Part shown: in pieces, positions 15,954 to 25,308 of the stretch
Numbering within the stretch: position 1 is the first letter of the stretch
How the letters are laid out: each line of letters starts with the position of its first letter
From: Lancefieldella sp015258835
Lineage (GTDB): Bacteria; Actinomycetota; Coriobacteriia; Coriobacteriales; Atopobiaceae
NCBI GenBank assembly: GCA_015258835.1
Contig: JABZHN010000005.1
Coordinates: forward strand, 39,609-103,608
Length of the DNA: 64,000 bases
Direction: 5' to 3'
The notes under the pieces: generated by a model
Databases searched by the model: none
Told to the model about the DNA's origin: nothing
What the model saw: the letters and a program-made list of their open reading frames with translations, nothing else
Program-made: the position numbers and the translations under genes

Positions 15954-17335
15954 TGGATCAAAAGCATCAAAACTTCTCCGATTCATCTCAAAAATGGAAA
16001 CAACGTGGCTTAATGGTGTGGACAGTCATTGGTCTGGCCGCATTGCTTGCTCTTGCATTGTATGTTCTTGGCATCCTGGGACAGGCTGTTGAGCTGCTCG
16101 CCATTGGCGCAATTGTTGCGTTTGTCTGTAGCCCTGTTACCAATTGGCTTGAAGACAGGGGAGTGCCACGTGGTATTTCCGCTCTTATAGCTCTTGTTCT
16201 TACGCTCATTGTGCTGGTAGGATTTTTGATTTTGATTGCGCAGCCATTGGTATTTGAGCTTACTACGCTACTCAGAAACGCTCCTTCGTATGCAAGTCAG
16301 ATAGGAGCAATGGCAAGGGAGTTTTGGCAGAACTTTGACACTCAAAGTAACCCTGCTGTTAGACAGACAGTAGAACTTGCAATTGAACAGGCATCAAGTA
16401 TTGGAATATCAGTTGCTTCTGGTATTTTGAGTTGGCTTTCCACATCTGCTTTAGGCAACATCTCTTCTATGGCAAACCAACTCATGGTCTTTTTCTTAGG
16501 TCTGGTTCTTGCCTATTGGCTTGCTAAAGATTATCCAGTTATTGTCCGTGAGATGGCTATTATTGCTGGTCCTCAAAAAGAGAATGAGTTCAGACTTATT
16601 CTTGCAATCTTAAGTAGATCTACCAGTGGATATATGCGAGGCACTATCATTACCTCTGCGATTAATGGCATTCTTGTGTACTTTGGGTGTCTGATTTTAG
16701 GCAACCCTTATGCTGCTCTTATTGGCATGGTTACAGGAATCTTCCATATTATTCCTGTAGTTGGACCGGTTTTCTCGGCAGGTATTGCTCTTATTTTGAG
16801 CATCTTGGTAGACCCTGTCATGACCGTATGGACTATCGTTATTTTGGTGGTTGCACAAAACGTTGTTGATAACGTGCTTTCACCTTTGGTTATGGCAACT
16901 AGCGTTAAAGTTCACCCGGGTCTTTCGCTCGTTGGTATTGTCATTGGCAGCGCTCTTGGCGGAGTAGTTGGAACTATTCTTGCCATACCTTTGACAGCAG
17001 CACTGAGGGGCATCTTTGTGTACTTCTTTGAGAAGTATTCGGGCAGACAGATTGTCTCGCCAAATGGCGCGCTTTTTAACTCGACGCAGTATGTGGATGA
17101 GTCTGGCGCTATTCTGCCAGAGTATGATGCCCTAGATGACCCAAAGTTCTTTGAGGAGTCGCGTCTTGTTGATCAAGACACTACAGCTCATGTGCGCAGC
17201 AAGTCTTCAGCTCCCGCACCCAAGATTCTTGGACATGATTTTTCTCAGTTACTTTTTAGGAATACTCAAGAAGTTACTAAGGAACCAGATAAACCATCGT
17301 CAGATGCGGTAGACTCAGACAGTACAAAAGAGTAG
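15953..17335 (+). CDS. AI-2E family transporter (YhhQ/PerM-type permease)
   Basis: This 460-residue polytopic membrane protein of the AI-2E family has an N-terminal hydrophobic pair (VWTVIGLAALLALALYVLG; AIGAIVAFVCSPVTNWLEDRG), the central region with FHIIPVVGPVFSAG, and the late VHPGLSLVGIVIGSALGG segment. The cytosolic C-terminal tail of about 90 residues is charged and probably disordered. The family name comes from E. coli TqsA; other members are linked to Na+/H+ exchange or unknown cargo, so the substrate is left open. It is joined to the sigma factor gene through TAATG. Confidence 0.85.
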   Translation: MDQKHQNFSDSSQKWKQRGLMVWTVIGLAALLALALYVLGILGQAVELLAIGAIVAFVCSPVTNWLEDRGVPRGISALIALVLTLIVLVGFLILIAQPLVFELTTLLRNAPSYASQIGAMAREFWQNFDTQSNPAVRQTVELAIEQASSIGISVASGILSWLSTSALGNISSMANQLMVFFLGLVLAYWLAKDYPVIVREMAIIAGPQKENEFRLILAILSRSTSGYMRGTIITSAINGILVYFGCLILGNPYAALIGMVTGIFHIIPVVGPVFSAGIALILSILVDPVMTVWTIVILVVAQNVVDNVLSPLVMATSVKVHPGLSLVGIVIGSALGGVVGTILAIPLTAALRGIFVYFFEKYSGRQIVSPNGALFNSTQYVDESGAILPEYDALDDPKFFEESRLVDQDTTAHVRSKSSAPAPKILGHDFSQLLFRNTQEVTKEPDKPSSDAVDSDSTKE

Positions 17336-17360
17336 TTATTTGAATACGGAGAAGTACTTT

Positions 17361-20006
17361 ATGGCTGACTATAAAACAATGACAACAGCAGAGATTCGCG
17401 AGGACTTCCTAAGCTTCTTTGAGAGCAAGGGCTGCAAGCGCTATCCTTCTTCATCTCTGGTACCTTCTGATCCTTCGCTGCTTCTTGCTAATGCTGGCAT
17501 GAACCAGTTCAAGGAATATTACCAGGGCATCAAGACTATGAAGGAGATTGGCGCAACTTCCTGCCAGAAGTGCCTTCGTACTAACGATATTGACAACATC
17601 GGCGACTCTCGCCATCTCTCATTCTTTGAGATGCTGGGCAACTTCTCCTTTGGCGGTTACACCAAGCGTGATGCATGCACCTGGGCAATGGAGTTTATTT
17701 CTTCTCCAGAGCACCTTGGCCTGCCTCTTGATCGCCTGTACTTTACTGTTTTTACTGACGATGATGAGGCAATTGAGATTTGGAAGTCTCTTGGTGTAGC
17801 AGAAGATCACATCACCCGTCTGGGCGAGGAAGACAACTTCTGGGCAGCTGGTCCAACTGGTCCTTGTGGTCCTTGCTCTGAGATTTACTTTGACCAGGGT
17901 CCTGAGTTTGAGGGAGAGGCTCCTGGAGACGACGGTGACCGTTACCTTGAGTTCTGGAACCTCGTCTTTACTCAATTTGATCGCCAGGAAGATGGTTCTC
18001 TGCCTGAGCTTCCTCATCGCAACATCGATACCGGCATGGGCCTTGAGCGTATCGCAGCTATCATGCAGCATGAAGGCACCAATTACGAGGGTGACATCAT
18101 GCGTACCCTCATCTCTTTGGGCGAGAAACTCTCTGGTAAGAAGTATCACTCAACTGATGAGATTGACCGCAGCTTGCGCATTCTTGCAGACCACTCCCGT
18201 GCAGTTACCTTTATGATTGGCGACGGTATTCTCCCTGGTAATGAGGGCAGAAGCTACATCCTTCGCCGCCTGCTCCGTCGCGCTGTCTACCACGGCCGCT
18301 TACTGGGCATTCAGGGCACTTTCATGGCAGAGTATGCACATGAGGTTGCTGTTCTGCTTGGCGCAGAATATCCAGAGCTTGTCGAGAAGAGCGCTCTTAT
18401 CGACGGCATTCTGACCGCAGAAGAGGAGCGCTTTGGCGCTACGCTTGACGCAGGCGAGTCTAAACTCACTGCAGAGCTTGAGCAGCTAGAGGATGGCGCA
18501 CAGCTTTCCGGTGAGGTTGCATTCCTTCTGCACGATACCTACGGATTCCCTATTGATCTTACTCGTGAGATTGCTGCAAATGCAGGTCACGTTGTTGACA
18601 TGGACGCCTTTGATGCTGCAATGACTGAGCAGCGTGAGCGCGCTCGTGCGTCTGCTAACCGCGATGCCTGGGGTAACGCTCAGAGCATCTGGGTTGCACT
18701 CTCTGACCGCCTTGATGAGACCGTCTTTGACGGCTATGACAACAACGAGCTCTCCGGCGTTCGTGTTGTTGCTCTTGTTCAGGATGGACAGGAGGTTGAG
18801 TCCGCATCTGCTGGCTCTGAGGTTGAGGTTGTACTTGACCGCACGCCTTTCTATGCAGAGATGGGCGGCCAGGTAGGGGACACCGGCAAGCTGACAGCTC
18901 CTGGTCTCTACGTTCACGTCACTGACACCAAGCACCGCGACGGCGGTCTTGAGTCCCACGTTGGCGTGGTAGAGGAGGGCACCATCTCTGTTGGTGATTC
19001 AGTCACCGCAACCATTGATGCCGGCCGTCGTGAGCTCATTCGCCGCAACCACACGGCAACTCACCTGCTTGACGCAGCCCTCAAAAAGGTTCTGGGCGAC
19101 CACGTGAACCAGGCTGGTTCTCTTGTTGCTCCAGATCGTATGCGCTTTGACTTTACGCACTTTGAGGCTCTTACCAAAGATGAGCTTGATCGCATTGAGG
19201 GTATGGTTAACGCAGAGATTTTTGCTGCTAAGCCTGTTGTTACTCAGATTATGAGCATTGAGGACGCAAAGGCCGCTGGTGCTGTTGCACTCTTTGGCGA
19301 GAAGTACGGTGATGTCGTACGCGTTGTCTCTGCTGGTGCAGAAGACACTCCATTCTCTCGTGAGCTCTGCGGTGGTACTCACGCACGCAACACAGCAGAT
19401 CTTGGCCTCTTCAAGATTATTTCTGAGAGCTCCGTTGGTTCTAACTCAAGGCGTATTGAGGCTGTAACTTCTATGGGCGCTATCGAGTACGTTGATGAGC
19501 GCCTGGCTCAACTTGATGAGGTTGCCGCAGCTCTGAAGGTTCGTCCTTCTGCTGTTGCAGACCGCGTTGAGCAGCTGCAGCAAGATCTTCGCACTGCAAA
19601 CCATAAGCTTGAGGCCGCTCTTACCGGAGCAGGCAGCAACCAGGTAGCAGAAGCACTTAAGTCTGCCGTTCAGCTTAATGGCTATAGCTGTGTAATTGCT
19701 AAGCTTGAGGGCCTTTCTGGCAAAGAGCTCCGCTCCGCATGGGACGGCATCCGCGATGCATCTGACGGCCAGCCTGTTGCTTGCGTCATTGCATCCGCAA
19801 CCGCTGACGGAAAGGTTTCTCTGCTTGCAGGTGCCACTGATTCTGCAGTTGCAGCGGGCTTCTCGGCAGGAGACATTGTAAAAGAGATTGCAGAGCTTGT
19901 TGGTGGTCGCGGTGGCGGCAAGCCAGCAATGGCGCAGGCAGGTGGCTCAAATGCTGCAGGAATTGATGCTGCGCTTGAGGCTGCAAAAACAAAGCTTGGT
20001 GCGTAA
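17361..20006 (+). CDS. alaS: Alanine--tRNA ligase
   Basis: The 881-residue class II synthetase charges tRNA-Ala. It shows the N-terminal catalytic core (IREDFLSFFESKGC, LLLANAGMNQFK, GPCGPCSEIYFD), the editing domain metal site (NHTATHLLDAAL with HxxxH; then CGGTHARNT), and the C-terminal DHHA1 domain ending in VGGRGGGKPAMAQAGG. Full length, no gaps. ATG 17361 sits behind GGAGAAG; the TTG at 17340 is an unlikely alternative. It is followed after 3 bases by ruvX, a common alaS-ruvX-mltG arrangement. Two GGCGAGAA copies lie within (18120, 19296), both encoding Gly-Glu-Lys. Confidence 0.97.
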   Translation: MADYKTMTTAEIREDFLSFFESKGCKRYPSSSLVPSDPSLLLANAGMNQFKEYYQGIKTMKEIGATSCQKCLRTNDIDNIGDSRHLSFFEMLGNFSFGGYTKRDACTWAMEFISSPEHLGLPLDRLYFTVFTDDDEAIEIWKSLGVAEDHITRLGEEDNFWAAGPTGPCGPCSEIYFDQGPEFEGEAPGDDGDRYLEFWNLVFTQFDRQEDGSLPELPHRNIDTGMGLERIAAIMQHEGTNYEGDIMRTLISLGEKLSGKKYHSTDEIDRSLRILADHSRAVTFMIGDGILPGNEGRSYILRRLLRRAVYHGRLLGIQGTFMAEYAHEVAVLLGAEYPELVEKSALIDGILTAEEERFGATLDAGESKLTAELEQLEDGAQLSGEVAFLLHDTYGFPIDLTREIAANAGHVVDMDAFDAAMTEQRERARASANRDAWGNAQSIWVALSDRLDETVFDGYDNNELSGVRVVALVQDGQEVESASAGSEVEVVLDRTPFYAEMGGQVGDTGKLTAPGLYVHVTDTKHRDGGLESHVGVVEEGTISVGDSVTATIDAGRRELIRRNHTATHLLDAALKKVLGDHVNQAGSLVAPDRMRFDFTHFEALTKDELDRIEGMVNAEIFAAKPVVTQIMSIEDAKAAGAVALFGEKYGDVVRVVSAGAEDTPFSRELCGGTHARNTADLGLFKIISESSVGSNSRRIEAVTSMGAIEYVDERLAQLDEVAAALKVRPSAVADRVEQLQQDLRTANHKLEAALTGAGSNQVAEALKSAVQLNGYSCVIAKLEGLSGKELRSAWDGIRDASDGQPVACVIASATADGKVSLLAGATDSAVAAGFSAGDIVKEIAELVGGRGGGKPAMAQAGGSNAAGIDAALEAAKTKLGA

Positions 20007-20009
20007 CGT

Positions 20010-20432
20010 TTGCGCGTTTTAGCTTTAGATATTGGTGAAGTTCGCATCGGGGTTGCTGTAAGTGACCCCGATGGTGCTATTGCGTCACCTGTTTGCGTGT
20101 TACCTGCGCAAGAGGTGCTCTCACATGCACGTACGTTTAAAGCTGTGCTTGAAGATTGGGAGCCAGAACTGCTTTTGTGCGGTCGTCCCAAGACGCTCGC
20201 CGGCGAAGATGGACCACAGGCCCAAAAAATTACCGCTCAAGCTGAGCAAATTGCGAAGAACTGCCAACTTCCATTAGAATTTACTGACGAAAGACTTTCT
20301 TCTGCGGAAGCAAAGAAGATTCTTCGAGCGCAAGGTTTATCTGAAAAAGCCATGCGTGGAAAAGTTGACATGGTTGCTGCTTCGCTCTTTTTGCAATCAT
20401 GGCTTGATGCACAGATGAATAAGGGAGACTAA
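20010..20432 (+). CDS. ruvX: Putative pre-16S rRNA nuclease / Holliday junction resolvase-like RuvX
   Basis: The 140-residue RNase H-fold protein of the YqgF family starts with TTG. ALDIGEVRIGVAVSD at the N-terminus carries the first catalytic Asp. GRPKTLAGEDGPQA and FTDERLSSAEA follow, with conserved Glu, and the KVDMVAASLFLQSWLD tail completes the family pattern. The role is maturation of the 16S rRNA 5' end or resolution of recombination intermediates. It lies between alaS and mltG and directly abuts mltG (TAA-ATG). Confidence 0.93.
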   Translation: MRVLALDIGEVRIGVAVSDPDGAIASPVCVLPAQEVLSHARTFKAVLEDWEPELLLCGRPKTLAGEDGPQAQKITAQAEQIAKNCQLPLEFTDERLSSAEAKKILRAQGLSEKAMRGKVDMVAASLFLQSWLDAQMNKGD

Positions 20433-21743
20433 ATGCCCACCCTATCCAATGGTTCTTCTCCGCGTCGTCAGGGCGCACATTTTTCTTCTCCTGTTCCAGA
20501 AGGACAGGCTCAGGGAGAGCAGGCTCAGCAGGAACAGATCACGCAGCCTTCAGTTGAGGCTACAGGATCGCTGCCTGCACTTACCGGTGGCAAGCTTTCT
20601 TCAAGAAGCGCTCAAGTCACTCATATGGCAAAGAACAAGCAGGTAAAGCATAGAGATAAGAAGGCTTCAAAGCGTTCTCGTATTTTTGCGGCACTTATCG
20701 CTTTTATTATGGTTGCGGCCCTTGGCATCTTTGTATGGAAAGTAGCGCTTCCAGAGCTTTCTCGCGCTAATTCCGATACACAAGAAATTACCGCTGGTCA
20801 GCAAGTTACCGTTACTATTCCAGATGGCGCTGGTGCTCAGGAAGTAGCAAAGATTCTTTTTGAGAACAAGATTATTGCCACTAAGAGCGAGTTTTTAAAC
20901 CAGGTAAAGCGTCAGGATGCTGAGCAGAAAATTAAGAGCGGTATCTATGTTATTACCACTGGTACCAAGCCAGCAGACATCGTACATCTGCTTATTTCTG
21001 GCCCTAATGCTCCTGGTAGTGGCTTTGTCGTACCAGAAGGTTATACCGTTTCTCAGGTTGCAGATTTGGTACAGGACTACTTTGGTATTTCTCGCGATGA
21101 TTTCTTGAATCAGGCAAAAGCATCCAATTATGTTGCCGACTATCCGTTCCTTGCTGGCGCGGTAGACGCTAACGATTCTCTTGAGGGCTACCTGTTCCCT
21201 AAGACGTATACCTTTACGGAAAGCAACGTAACTGCCGATACGGTCATTCGTGCCATGCTTGATCAGTTTGAGACAGAGACGGCTGATCTTAACTTGGATG
21301 CCGCTCGCATTACGCTTAATAAGCGTTACAACTTGAATCTTACAAACGAGCAAATCATCACCATGGCATCGATCATTGAGCGAGAAGCCCTGACTGATGA
21401 AGACCGTCCTAAGGTTGCATCTGTCTTCTACAATCGTCTGTATGACGATATGTACCTGCAGAGTGACGCAACTCTTGCCTATTCTCTGGGTAGGGAAGCT
21501 ACTGCAGAAGAGCTCAGCTCAATGACAAGCGATCCATACAACACCTATGCGTTTAAGGGTTTGACTCCTACGCCTATTTGCTCGCCAGGTTATGCTTCTA
21601 TTAAGGCGGCTATGGATCCAGCAGCAACCAATTATTACTACTTCTGGATTACCTCTGATGAGCACGTCTTCTCAGAGACGTACGACGAACATCAGCAGGC
21701 TATTGAAAACGCACGCGAGCGTGAAGCCGCAAGCAAGCAATAG
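20433..21743 (+). CDS. mltG: Endolytic murein transglycosylase MltG
   Basis: The 436-residue enzyme cleaves nascent glycan strands at the membrane. An unusually long cytosolic N-terminal region (about 85 residues, Gln/Ser-rich then Lys-rich) precedes a single membrane helix (about 85-107). It is followed by a LysM-like subdomain and the YceG catalytic domain with EGYLFPKTY and MASIIEREA, whose Glu is catalytic, and the late FKGLTPTPICSPG. The ATG directly follows the ruvX stop. Confidence 0.93.
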   Translation: MPTLSNGSSPRRQGAHFSSPVPEGQAQGEQAQQEQITQPSVEATGSLPALTGGKLSSRSAQVTHMAKNKQVKHRDKKASKRSRIFAALIAFIMVAALGIFVWKVALPELSRANSDTQEITAGQQVTVTIPDGAGAQEVAKILFENKIIATKSEFLNQVKRQDAEQKIKSGIYVITTGTKPADIVHLLISGPNAPGSGFVVPEGYTVSQVADLVQDYFGISRDDFLNQAKASNYVADYPFLAGAVDANDSLEGYLFPKTYTFTESNVTADTVIRAMLDQFETETADLNLDAARITLNKRYNLNLTNEQIITMASIIEREALTDEDRPKVASVFYNRLYDDMYLQSDATLAYSLGREATAEELSSMTSDPYNTYAFKGLTPTPICSPGYASIKAAMDPAATNYYYFWITSDEHVFSETYDEHQQAIENAREREAASKQ

Positions 21744-21752
21744 TTGGTGTCT

Positions 21753-22250
21753 ATGAGCTTGATAAAAGCAACACAATACGTTTCTGCTGTTGAATACATC
21801 TCAATAGAGGATTTGGTTCAGCAGGGGATTAAGCTTGTGCTCTTAGATCGCGATAATACCTGTGTGCCCCGAGATACCAAAATGGTGCCGCCAGAGGTTT
21901 CTGCTTGGTTTGAGAAGGCTCATGCGGCTGGATTAACGCTCTGTCTCATCTCCAATAACATTCACCTCAATGAGGTCCAGCGTAGCGCTCACGAGCTGGG
22001 AATTGAAGGAGAAGGCTTTGCGTGTAAGCCGCTTCCTCGCGCGCTAACTGCTGCTATGAAGCGTTTCTCGGCAACTAAAGAGCAAACCGTGATGGTGGGA
22101 GACCAGATTTTTACTGATGTTATTGCAGGTAATTTGGCTGGTGTTTCAACTATTTTGGTAAAGCCACAGTCCAATGAGGATCTTTGGTACACCAATATCA
22201 TTCGTCACGTCGAGCGCCGCATTTTAAAAAATGTAACTTTTACGTCATAA
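21753..22250 (+). CDS. yqeG: YqeG family HAD-type phosphatase
   Basis: The 165-residue HAD subfamily IIIA protein has motif I LLDRDNT (nucleophile Asp and DxD), motif II LISNN, a Lys in ACKPLPRA and motif III MVGDQIFTDV. YqeG-like proteins dephosphorylate phosphatidylglycerophosphate in plants and cyanobacteria; the bacterial role is not settled. The ATG at 21753 is one of three close in-frame starts (TTG 21744, GTG 21747), and no strong ribosome-binding site decides between them. Its position next to aroK/aroB parallels Firmicutes, where yqeG clusters with shikimate genes. Confidence 0.83.
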   Translation: MSLIKATQYVSAVEYISIEDLVQQGIKLVLLDRDNTCVPRDTKMVPPEVSAWFEKAHAAGLTLCLISNNIHLNEVQRSAHELGIEGEGFACKPLPRALTAAMKRFSATKEQTVMVGDQIFTDVIAGNLAGVSTILVKPQSNEDLWYTNIIRHVERRILKNVTFTS

Positions 22251-22314
22251 CAAGACGGCTTTAGTTTACTTGCTCCAACTCGATGATAGAATCATCTTGA
22301 AAGGCTGGAGGAGT

Positions 22315-22863
22315 ATGGAGCTTCGCGATTCAAGATACGTTGTACATGAGGGCTGTGATCATATCTTTTTTGTAGGCTTTCTGGGTGCCGGAAAGTCCAC
22401 ACTCGCACGTAATTTGGGCGAGCTGTTTCACCGTCGTTATGTTGACACCGATCGCCTAGCAGAGCGTATAGCAGGTAAATCACTGGCAGAAATCTACGAA
22501 GATGACGGTGAAGAGCTTTTTAGGCAGGCAGAAACTGAGGTTTTGCACACGCTTAAGTCTAAGAAGTCACTGCTCGTAAGCTGCGGCGGTGGAATTGTTG
22601 AGAAGGACGTCAATCTTGCGCTTATGCGTGAGATGGGGATCATTGTGTTTCTCGACGGCGATCTTTCTGACTCGCTTCGCCAAATTCAGCGCACAGATAG
22701 GCGTCCCGATCTGGGAAGCTTTGAAAACGCTACTCAGCTCTATAGACGCCTGCGCCCGCGTTATGAGGCTGCTGCTGATATTACTATTGATATTCGTGAG
22801 AAAACGTTTGAGCAGGTAGCCATTGATTCTGGCAAGCTGCTTTGGGAAAGAGGTCTTCTATGA
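22315..22863 (+). CDS. aroK: Shikimate kinase
   Basis: The 182-residue P-loop kinase phosphorylates shikimate at the 3-hydroxyl. Signature residues are all present: Walker A GFLGAGKST, the substrate-binding YVDTD, LFRQAE with the conserved Arg, CGGG, the lid RTDRRPDL, and YRRLRPRYEAAAD. A strong GGAGGAG precedes the ATG. The stop overlaps the ATG of the aroB-like gene (ATGA). The intact active site contrasts with the degenerate partner, so either it is kept for another role or the pathway is completed elsewhere. Confidence 0.87.
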   Translation: MELRDSRYVVHEGCDHIFFVGFLGAGKSTLARNLGELFHRRYVDTDRLAERIAGKSLAEIYEDDGEELFRQAETEVLHTLKSKKSLLVSCGGGIVEKDVNLALMREMGIIVFLDGDLSDSLRQIQRTDRRPDLGSFENATQLYRRLRPRYEAAADITIDIREKTFEQVAIDSGKLLWERGLL

Positions 22864-23996
22864 GTGACAATGTCCAGGCTGAGCTCGAAGAGGAATTGCC
22901 ACCTGTTCAGATTAAACAGTGGGTTTCTATTCCTGGTGGCTCTATTGCACTTCGTTCTGGTGCAGGCGTTCTTTCAAACTTTGGTACTGAGCTCAGAACC
23001 GCAGTAGGAAGGCCTCATCGCTGTGCTTTTCTTGTCAGCAATCAGGCAGACGAAGACCTTGCTGAGCTGCTGCGTAGAGACCTCACCACCATCGGTTTTC
23101 TCGTCACACGTGTAGATGTAGAAGATGGCAAGGCAGCAACTACCGTGGCAACTGAGGCACAGGTATTGTCTGCTTTGGCAGAAATGCACCTGACAGCTGA
23201 TGATTTAGTAGTTGCCGTGGGCCACGAGGGCGTCATTTCTCTTGCTAACCACGTGGCAAACAAGTGGTGTGGGGGAGTTTCCCTTGCTACTGTTCCACTT
23301 GATTTAGCAGCAGTTATTGTCTCGTCCATTACTCCTCGAGCACTTGATACTGACGCTGAACATCAGCGCCTTGTTACCACTAAGCCTTGTGCTCGTTTCT
23401 GCTTTGCAGATCTTGAGGTTATGGACCTTTGCGATGACAGTGCTAAGGTTGCCCAGGTATGCATGGTTGCAACGGCTATGTCTGATAACGAGGCGGAGTT
23501 TGGCCGCATTTGGGATAGAGCAGATAACCTCTCCTCTGGAGTTGCCGATATAGTTGCAGAGCAGCTGGCAGAGTCTACTAAGACCCGTGGCCGTCTCTCT
23601 GATTCTTCCGCTATTGCTATTCAGCAGTCTGTTCCTTACGGTTGGGTTTTTGTGGAGGCACTTCGCCCGCTCATCCCAGCTGATCAGCCTCTTTCTGCAC
23701 TTTATGCAGACGCACTGCGTTTTTCGGCAAGAATTGCAGTAGCTAAAGAGGCACTTTCTTTTGACGATATGCTTGCCCAAGACGAGATTCTTGAGCGTTT
23801 GAATATTGGCTTTGTTACCTGTGACATTACTTCTGAGCAGCTTATCGAAGCGCTCAAACAAGAATGTTTCCATTCTACTAATCGTTTTATGTTGCCGATT
23901 CCAATGTCTATTGGAAGGGTAAGATTAGCATCGGTCGACGAGGAACTTCTCGCCGAGCATGCCCGCGCTTGGTGTGAGGCTCACGCTTCGCATTAA
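22860..23996 (+). CDS. aroB: 3-dehydroquinate synthase-like protein, probably catalytically impaired
   Basis: The 378-residue protein has the DHQ synthase plan by position: an NAD-binding half with VEDGKAATT, then AVGHEGVISLANHVANKW where GGGvvGDlaGf is expected, then VPLDLAAVIVSSIT where PTTLLAxVDSSxGGKT is expected. The metal-binding Glu in the E-x-x-KYG region, and the two His in LNxGHTxGHAxE and LxHGExV, cannot be found: the corresponding stretch reads AIQQSVPYGWVFVEAL. I therefore infer loss of DHQ synthase activity. It overlaps aroK by 4 bases. Its TTCTCGCC copy (23947) lies near the C-terminus. Confidence 0.7.
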   Translation: MSDNVQAELEEELPPVQIKQWVSIPGGSIALRSGAGVLSNFGTELRTAVGRPHRCAFLVSNQADEDLAELLRRDLTTIGFLVTRVDVEDGKAATTVATEAQVLSALAEMHLTADDLVVAVGHEGVISLANHVANKWCGGVSLATVPLDLAAVIVSSITPRALDTDAEHQRLVTTKPCARFCFADLEVMDLCDDSAKVAQVCMVATAMSDNEAEFGRIWDRADNLSSGVADIVAEQLAESTKTRGRLSDSSAIAIQQSVPYGWVFVEALRPLIPADQPLSALYADALRFSARIAVAKEALSFDDMLAQDEILERLNIGFVTCDITSEQLIEALKQECFHSTNRFMLPIPMSIGRVRLASVDEELLAEHARAWCEAHASH

Positions 23997-24087
23997 AGCG
24001 CCGCATCTTGCAGTAAGGAGCCTGTTTGCTGATGCGGCTCCACTAGGTGCAACTCTTTGTTGTAAACATCTCGAGAAGGGATTTGAA

Positions 24088-25212
24088 ATGGCAGATTTAC
24101 AGGCAGCAGCAAAGCGCGTTGCGCGCTTTCGCGAGGTAATGGCTCAGAGGGGTTACGACGCTGTTGTTCTACGTCACAACCCAGACCTTCGTTGGTTGAC
24201 TGACGCTGAGCGTGTCTTTGACTTTGAGCAGGCACATACTGCATTTATTACGCAGGATGAGCTCTTCATGCACACTGACTCTCGTTACTACAACACATTC
24301 CTGGAGCGCCTTGGTGCTGATTCTCCATGGAAGTTTGACCAGGAAGTCGCTACTCCTACCGAGTGGGTTGCCGCTCATATTGCTGAGGCTCGTGCTCGCG
24401 TAGTTGCTATTGAGGACACCGTTGATCTTGCGTTCTTTGATGGCCTTGAGCAGGCATTGCGCGATCGTTCTGTTGCTGCTTTGCTTCCACGCATGCATGG
24501 TGATATTGCTGAGCTGCGTATTGTTAAAGACCCAGCTGAAATTGAGCTTATGAAGCACGCTCAGTCAATTACTGACAAGGCGTTCCTCCACATCTGCAAG
24601 TACATTAAGCCAGGTCTTACTGAGCAGCAGATTCGCGCAGAGCTTGAGAACTACATGCTCTCTAACGGTGCAGATGCCCTGTCCTTTGATTCCATCATTG
24701 CTTCTGGTCCTAATGGTGCTAATCCTCATGCACAGCCAGGTGAGCGCGTAGTTCAGACAGGCGACATGATTGTTATGGACTACGGTGCAGGTTACCTGGA
24801 TTACCACTCAGATATGACCCGTACTGTTGTTGTTGGCGCACCTTCCGAGGAGCAGCAGCATGTCTTTGACGTTGTCCGCAAGGCAAACGAAACTTGCGCA
24901 GCAGCTATTCATGCAGGTGTAACTGGTTCTGATATTCATAACCTTGCAGTTAAGGTTATCTCTGAGGCTGGCTACGGTGAGTACTTTGGCCACGGCCTTG
25001 GCCACGGTGTTGGCGTTGAGATTCATGAGCGCCCATTCTTCAATCCTCGTTGGAACAAGGTGATTGCAGCAGGTTCTGTTGTTACTGATGAGCCTGGCAT
25101 TTACCTGCCTGGCAAGTTTGGTATCCGCCTTGAGGACTTTGGTGTTGTTACTGAGGACGGCTATGACGTCTTTACTCAGTCCACGCACGATCTTGTGTCC
25201 GTTGGCTGCTAA
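24088..25212 (+). CDS. pepP: Xaa-Pro aminopeptidase, M24 family
   Basis: The 374-residue 'pita-bread' metallopeptidase removes an N-terminal residue before proline. The N-terminal creatinase-like domain (about 1-135) precedes the catalytic domain, with metal ligands in MDYGAGYLDYHSDMTR (two Asp), GHGLGHGVG (His), DEPGIY (Glu) and RLEDFGVV (Glu). ATG 24088 is preceded by GAAGGG. The open frame extends upstream into the aroB-like gene, but the extension has no family match. pepP upstream of efp is a common order, here interrupted by the PTS genes. Confidence 0.93.
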   Translation: MADLQAAAKRVARFREVMAQRGYDAVVLRHNPDLRWLTDAERVFDFEQAHTAFITQDELFMHTDSRYYNTFLERLGADSPWKFDQEVATPTEWVAAHIAEARARVVAIEDTVDLAFFDGLEQALRDRSVAALLPRMHGDIAELRIVKDPAEIELMKHAQSITDKAFLHICKYIKPGLTEQQIRAELENYMLSNGADALSFDSIIASGPNGANPHAQPGERVVQTGDMIVMDYGAGYLDYHSDMTRTVVVGAPSEEQQHVFDVVRKANETCAAAIHAGVTGSDIHNLAVKVISEAGYGEYFGHGLGHGVGVEIHERPFFNPRWNKVIAAGSVVTDEPGIYLPGKFGIRLEDFGVVTEDGYDVFTQSTHDLVSVGC

Positions 25213-25235
25213 CGAGCTACGATATACAGAATTTT

Positions 25236-25273
25236 TGCGGTCAGAAGCTTTAGGTTTCTGGCCGCATTTTTTG
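25236..25273 (+). terminator. Terminator after pepP
   Basis: An 11-bp stem (25236-25246/25256-25266) with one G-U pair and a 9-base loop is followed by TTTTTT. It is followed within 10 bases by the perfect inverted pair of the dispersed octamer. Confidence 0.8.
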
Positions 25274-25280
25274 TTCACCT

Positions 25281-25308
25281 TTAGGGCGAGAAGGTCTTCT
25301 CGCCCTAA
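25281..25308. repeat. Perfect inverted pair of the TTCTCGCC octamer
   Basis: TTAGGGCGAGAA (25281-25292), a 4-base spacer and its exact complement (25297-25308) form a 12-bp hairpin made of two facing GGCGAGAA/TTCTCGCC copies. There is no T-run after it on the + strand. The pairing of the dispersed motif next to a terminator resembles the way uptake sequences occur in Neisseria and Haemophilus. Confidence 0.75.

Noticed and set aside
17336..17360. T-box leader before alaS
   Set aside because: Only 25 bases separate it from the upstream gene; there is no room.
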